Part shown: positions 5,818-6,042 of the stretch, one piece after another
Numbering within the stretch: the first letter of the stretch is position 1
Layout: each line of letters begins with the position of its first letter
NCBI GenBank assembly: GCA_937942205.1
Contig: CALDFO010000383.1
Coordinates: 1 to 6,042 of the forward strand
Direction: 5' to 3'
DNA from: an uncultured Alphaproteobacteria bacterium
GTDB lineage: Bacteria; Pseudomonadota; Alphaproteobacteria; Micropepsales; Micropepsaceae
DNA: 6,042 bases
Translations under genes and position numbers: made by a program
Notes under the pieces: model-generated
Databases searched by the model: none
What the model saw: the letters and a program-made list of their open reading frames with translations, nothing else
Told to the model about the DNA's origin: nothing

Positions 5818-6042
5818 ATGAAGCGTCTTACGGTCCTAGTCGCGGTCCTTGCGGCCGGTCCGGCCCTGCTGGCGGCGACGCCTGGCTTTGCCCAGGCGCC
5901 CTTCCCCCCGGGCGAGGGCCAGAAGATCGTCGCCGACGCCTGCACCCAGTGCCATGCCGCCGAACTGGTCACCAATACCGGCAAGACGCGCCAAGGCTGG
6001 GCCGATACCGTCACCACCATGATGGGCAACGGCGCCGCCGTC
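5818..6042 (+). CDS. Secreted c-type cytochrome, 3'-truncated by window edge
   Basis: The first 75 codons of a periplasmic c-type cytochrome. The ATG at 5818 follows GGAG by nine bases. The product begins MKRLTVLVAVLAAG and continues hydrophobic to ATPGFAQ, a Sec signal peptide with likely cleavage after Ala25. The mature part has GEGQKIVADACTQCHAAEL: Cys42, Cys45 and His46 form the CxxCH site for covalent heme attachment. GWADTVTTMMGNG (60-72) follows, where Met68 or Met69 might be the distal ligand, although a later Met beyond the window is equally possible. The frame is open to the last base. Cytochromes of this kind pass electrons from periplasmic dehydrogenases such as PQQ enzymes to the oxidase chain, and many carry a second domain downstream; whether this one does cannot be seen. 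It is on the same strand as the LamG gene, 70 bases after it. Confidence 0.85.
   Translation, partial: MKRLTVLVAVLAAGPALLAATPGFAQAPFPPGEGQKIVADACTQCHAAELVTNTGKTRQGWADTVTTMMGNGAAV

Noticed and set aside
5760..6029. Minus-strand frame opposite the cytochrome gene
   Set aside because: The plus strand here encodes a signal peptide and CxxCH heme site with a good ribosome binding site; the antisense translation has no motif.

Overview
This GC-rich window (roughly two thirds G+C by eye) is dense in genes and looks like the chromosome of an alphaproteobacterium. The basis is codon usage, a truncated TonB-dependent receptor with an RGGATGIDMQG-type plug signature, and several genes with export signals. 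My impression is a Caulobacterales-, Sphingomonadales- or Rhizomicrobium-like organism, but that is inference and no taxonomic marker is present. I see no insertion sequence, CRISPR array, tRNA or rRNA, and no gene-free stretch longer than 91 bases.

Layout. On the plus strand, 1-1773 is the 3' part of a TonB-dependent outer-membrane receptor, followed after 90 bases by a TauE/SafE-family membrane permease (1864-2610). The permease converges on a minus-strand pair. In transcription order the pair is an enolase-superfamily sugar-acid dehydratase with a twin-arginine-like signal peptide (4936 down to 3680), then an RraA/HMG-aldolase-like protein with a Sec-type signal peptide (3603 down to 2629). 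The two are 76 bases apart, and a hairpin built on a GC stem with an A/T-tract core sits just ahead of the second gene's ribosome binding site. Divergent from the dehydratase, across 91 bases, is a small secreted LamG (concanavalin A-like) protein (5028-5747). It is followed by the start of a secreted c-type cytochrome with a CTQCH heme site (5818 to the window end, truncated).

How the genes may work together. Four neighbouring products (dehydratase, RraA-like protein, LamG protein, cytochrome c) all carry N-terminal export signals, and the receptor is in the outer membrane. The simplest reading is an envelope-located module for capturing and converting a carbohydrate or sugar acid. The receptor would import the compound, the LamG protein might bind a glycan, the dehydratase would remove water from an acid sugar, and the RraA-like protein might act on the keto-deoxy product. 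The cytochrome suggests that periplasmic oxidation is encoded just beyond the window. Dehydratase plus a non-canonical aldolase, both apparently outside the cytoplasm, is the most unusual aspect here. The substrate cannot be read from the sequence, and the functional linkage is inferred from proximity and shared export signals.
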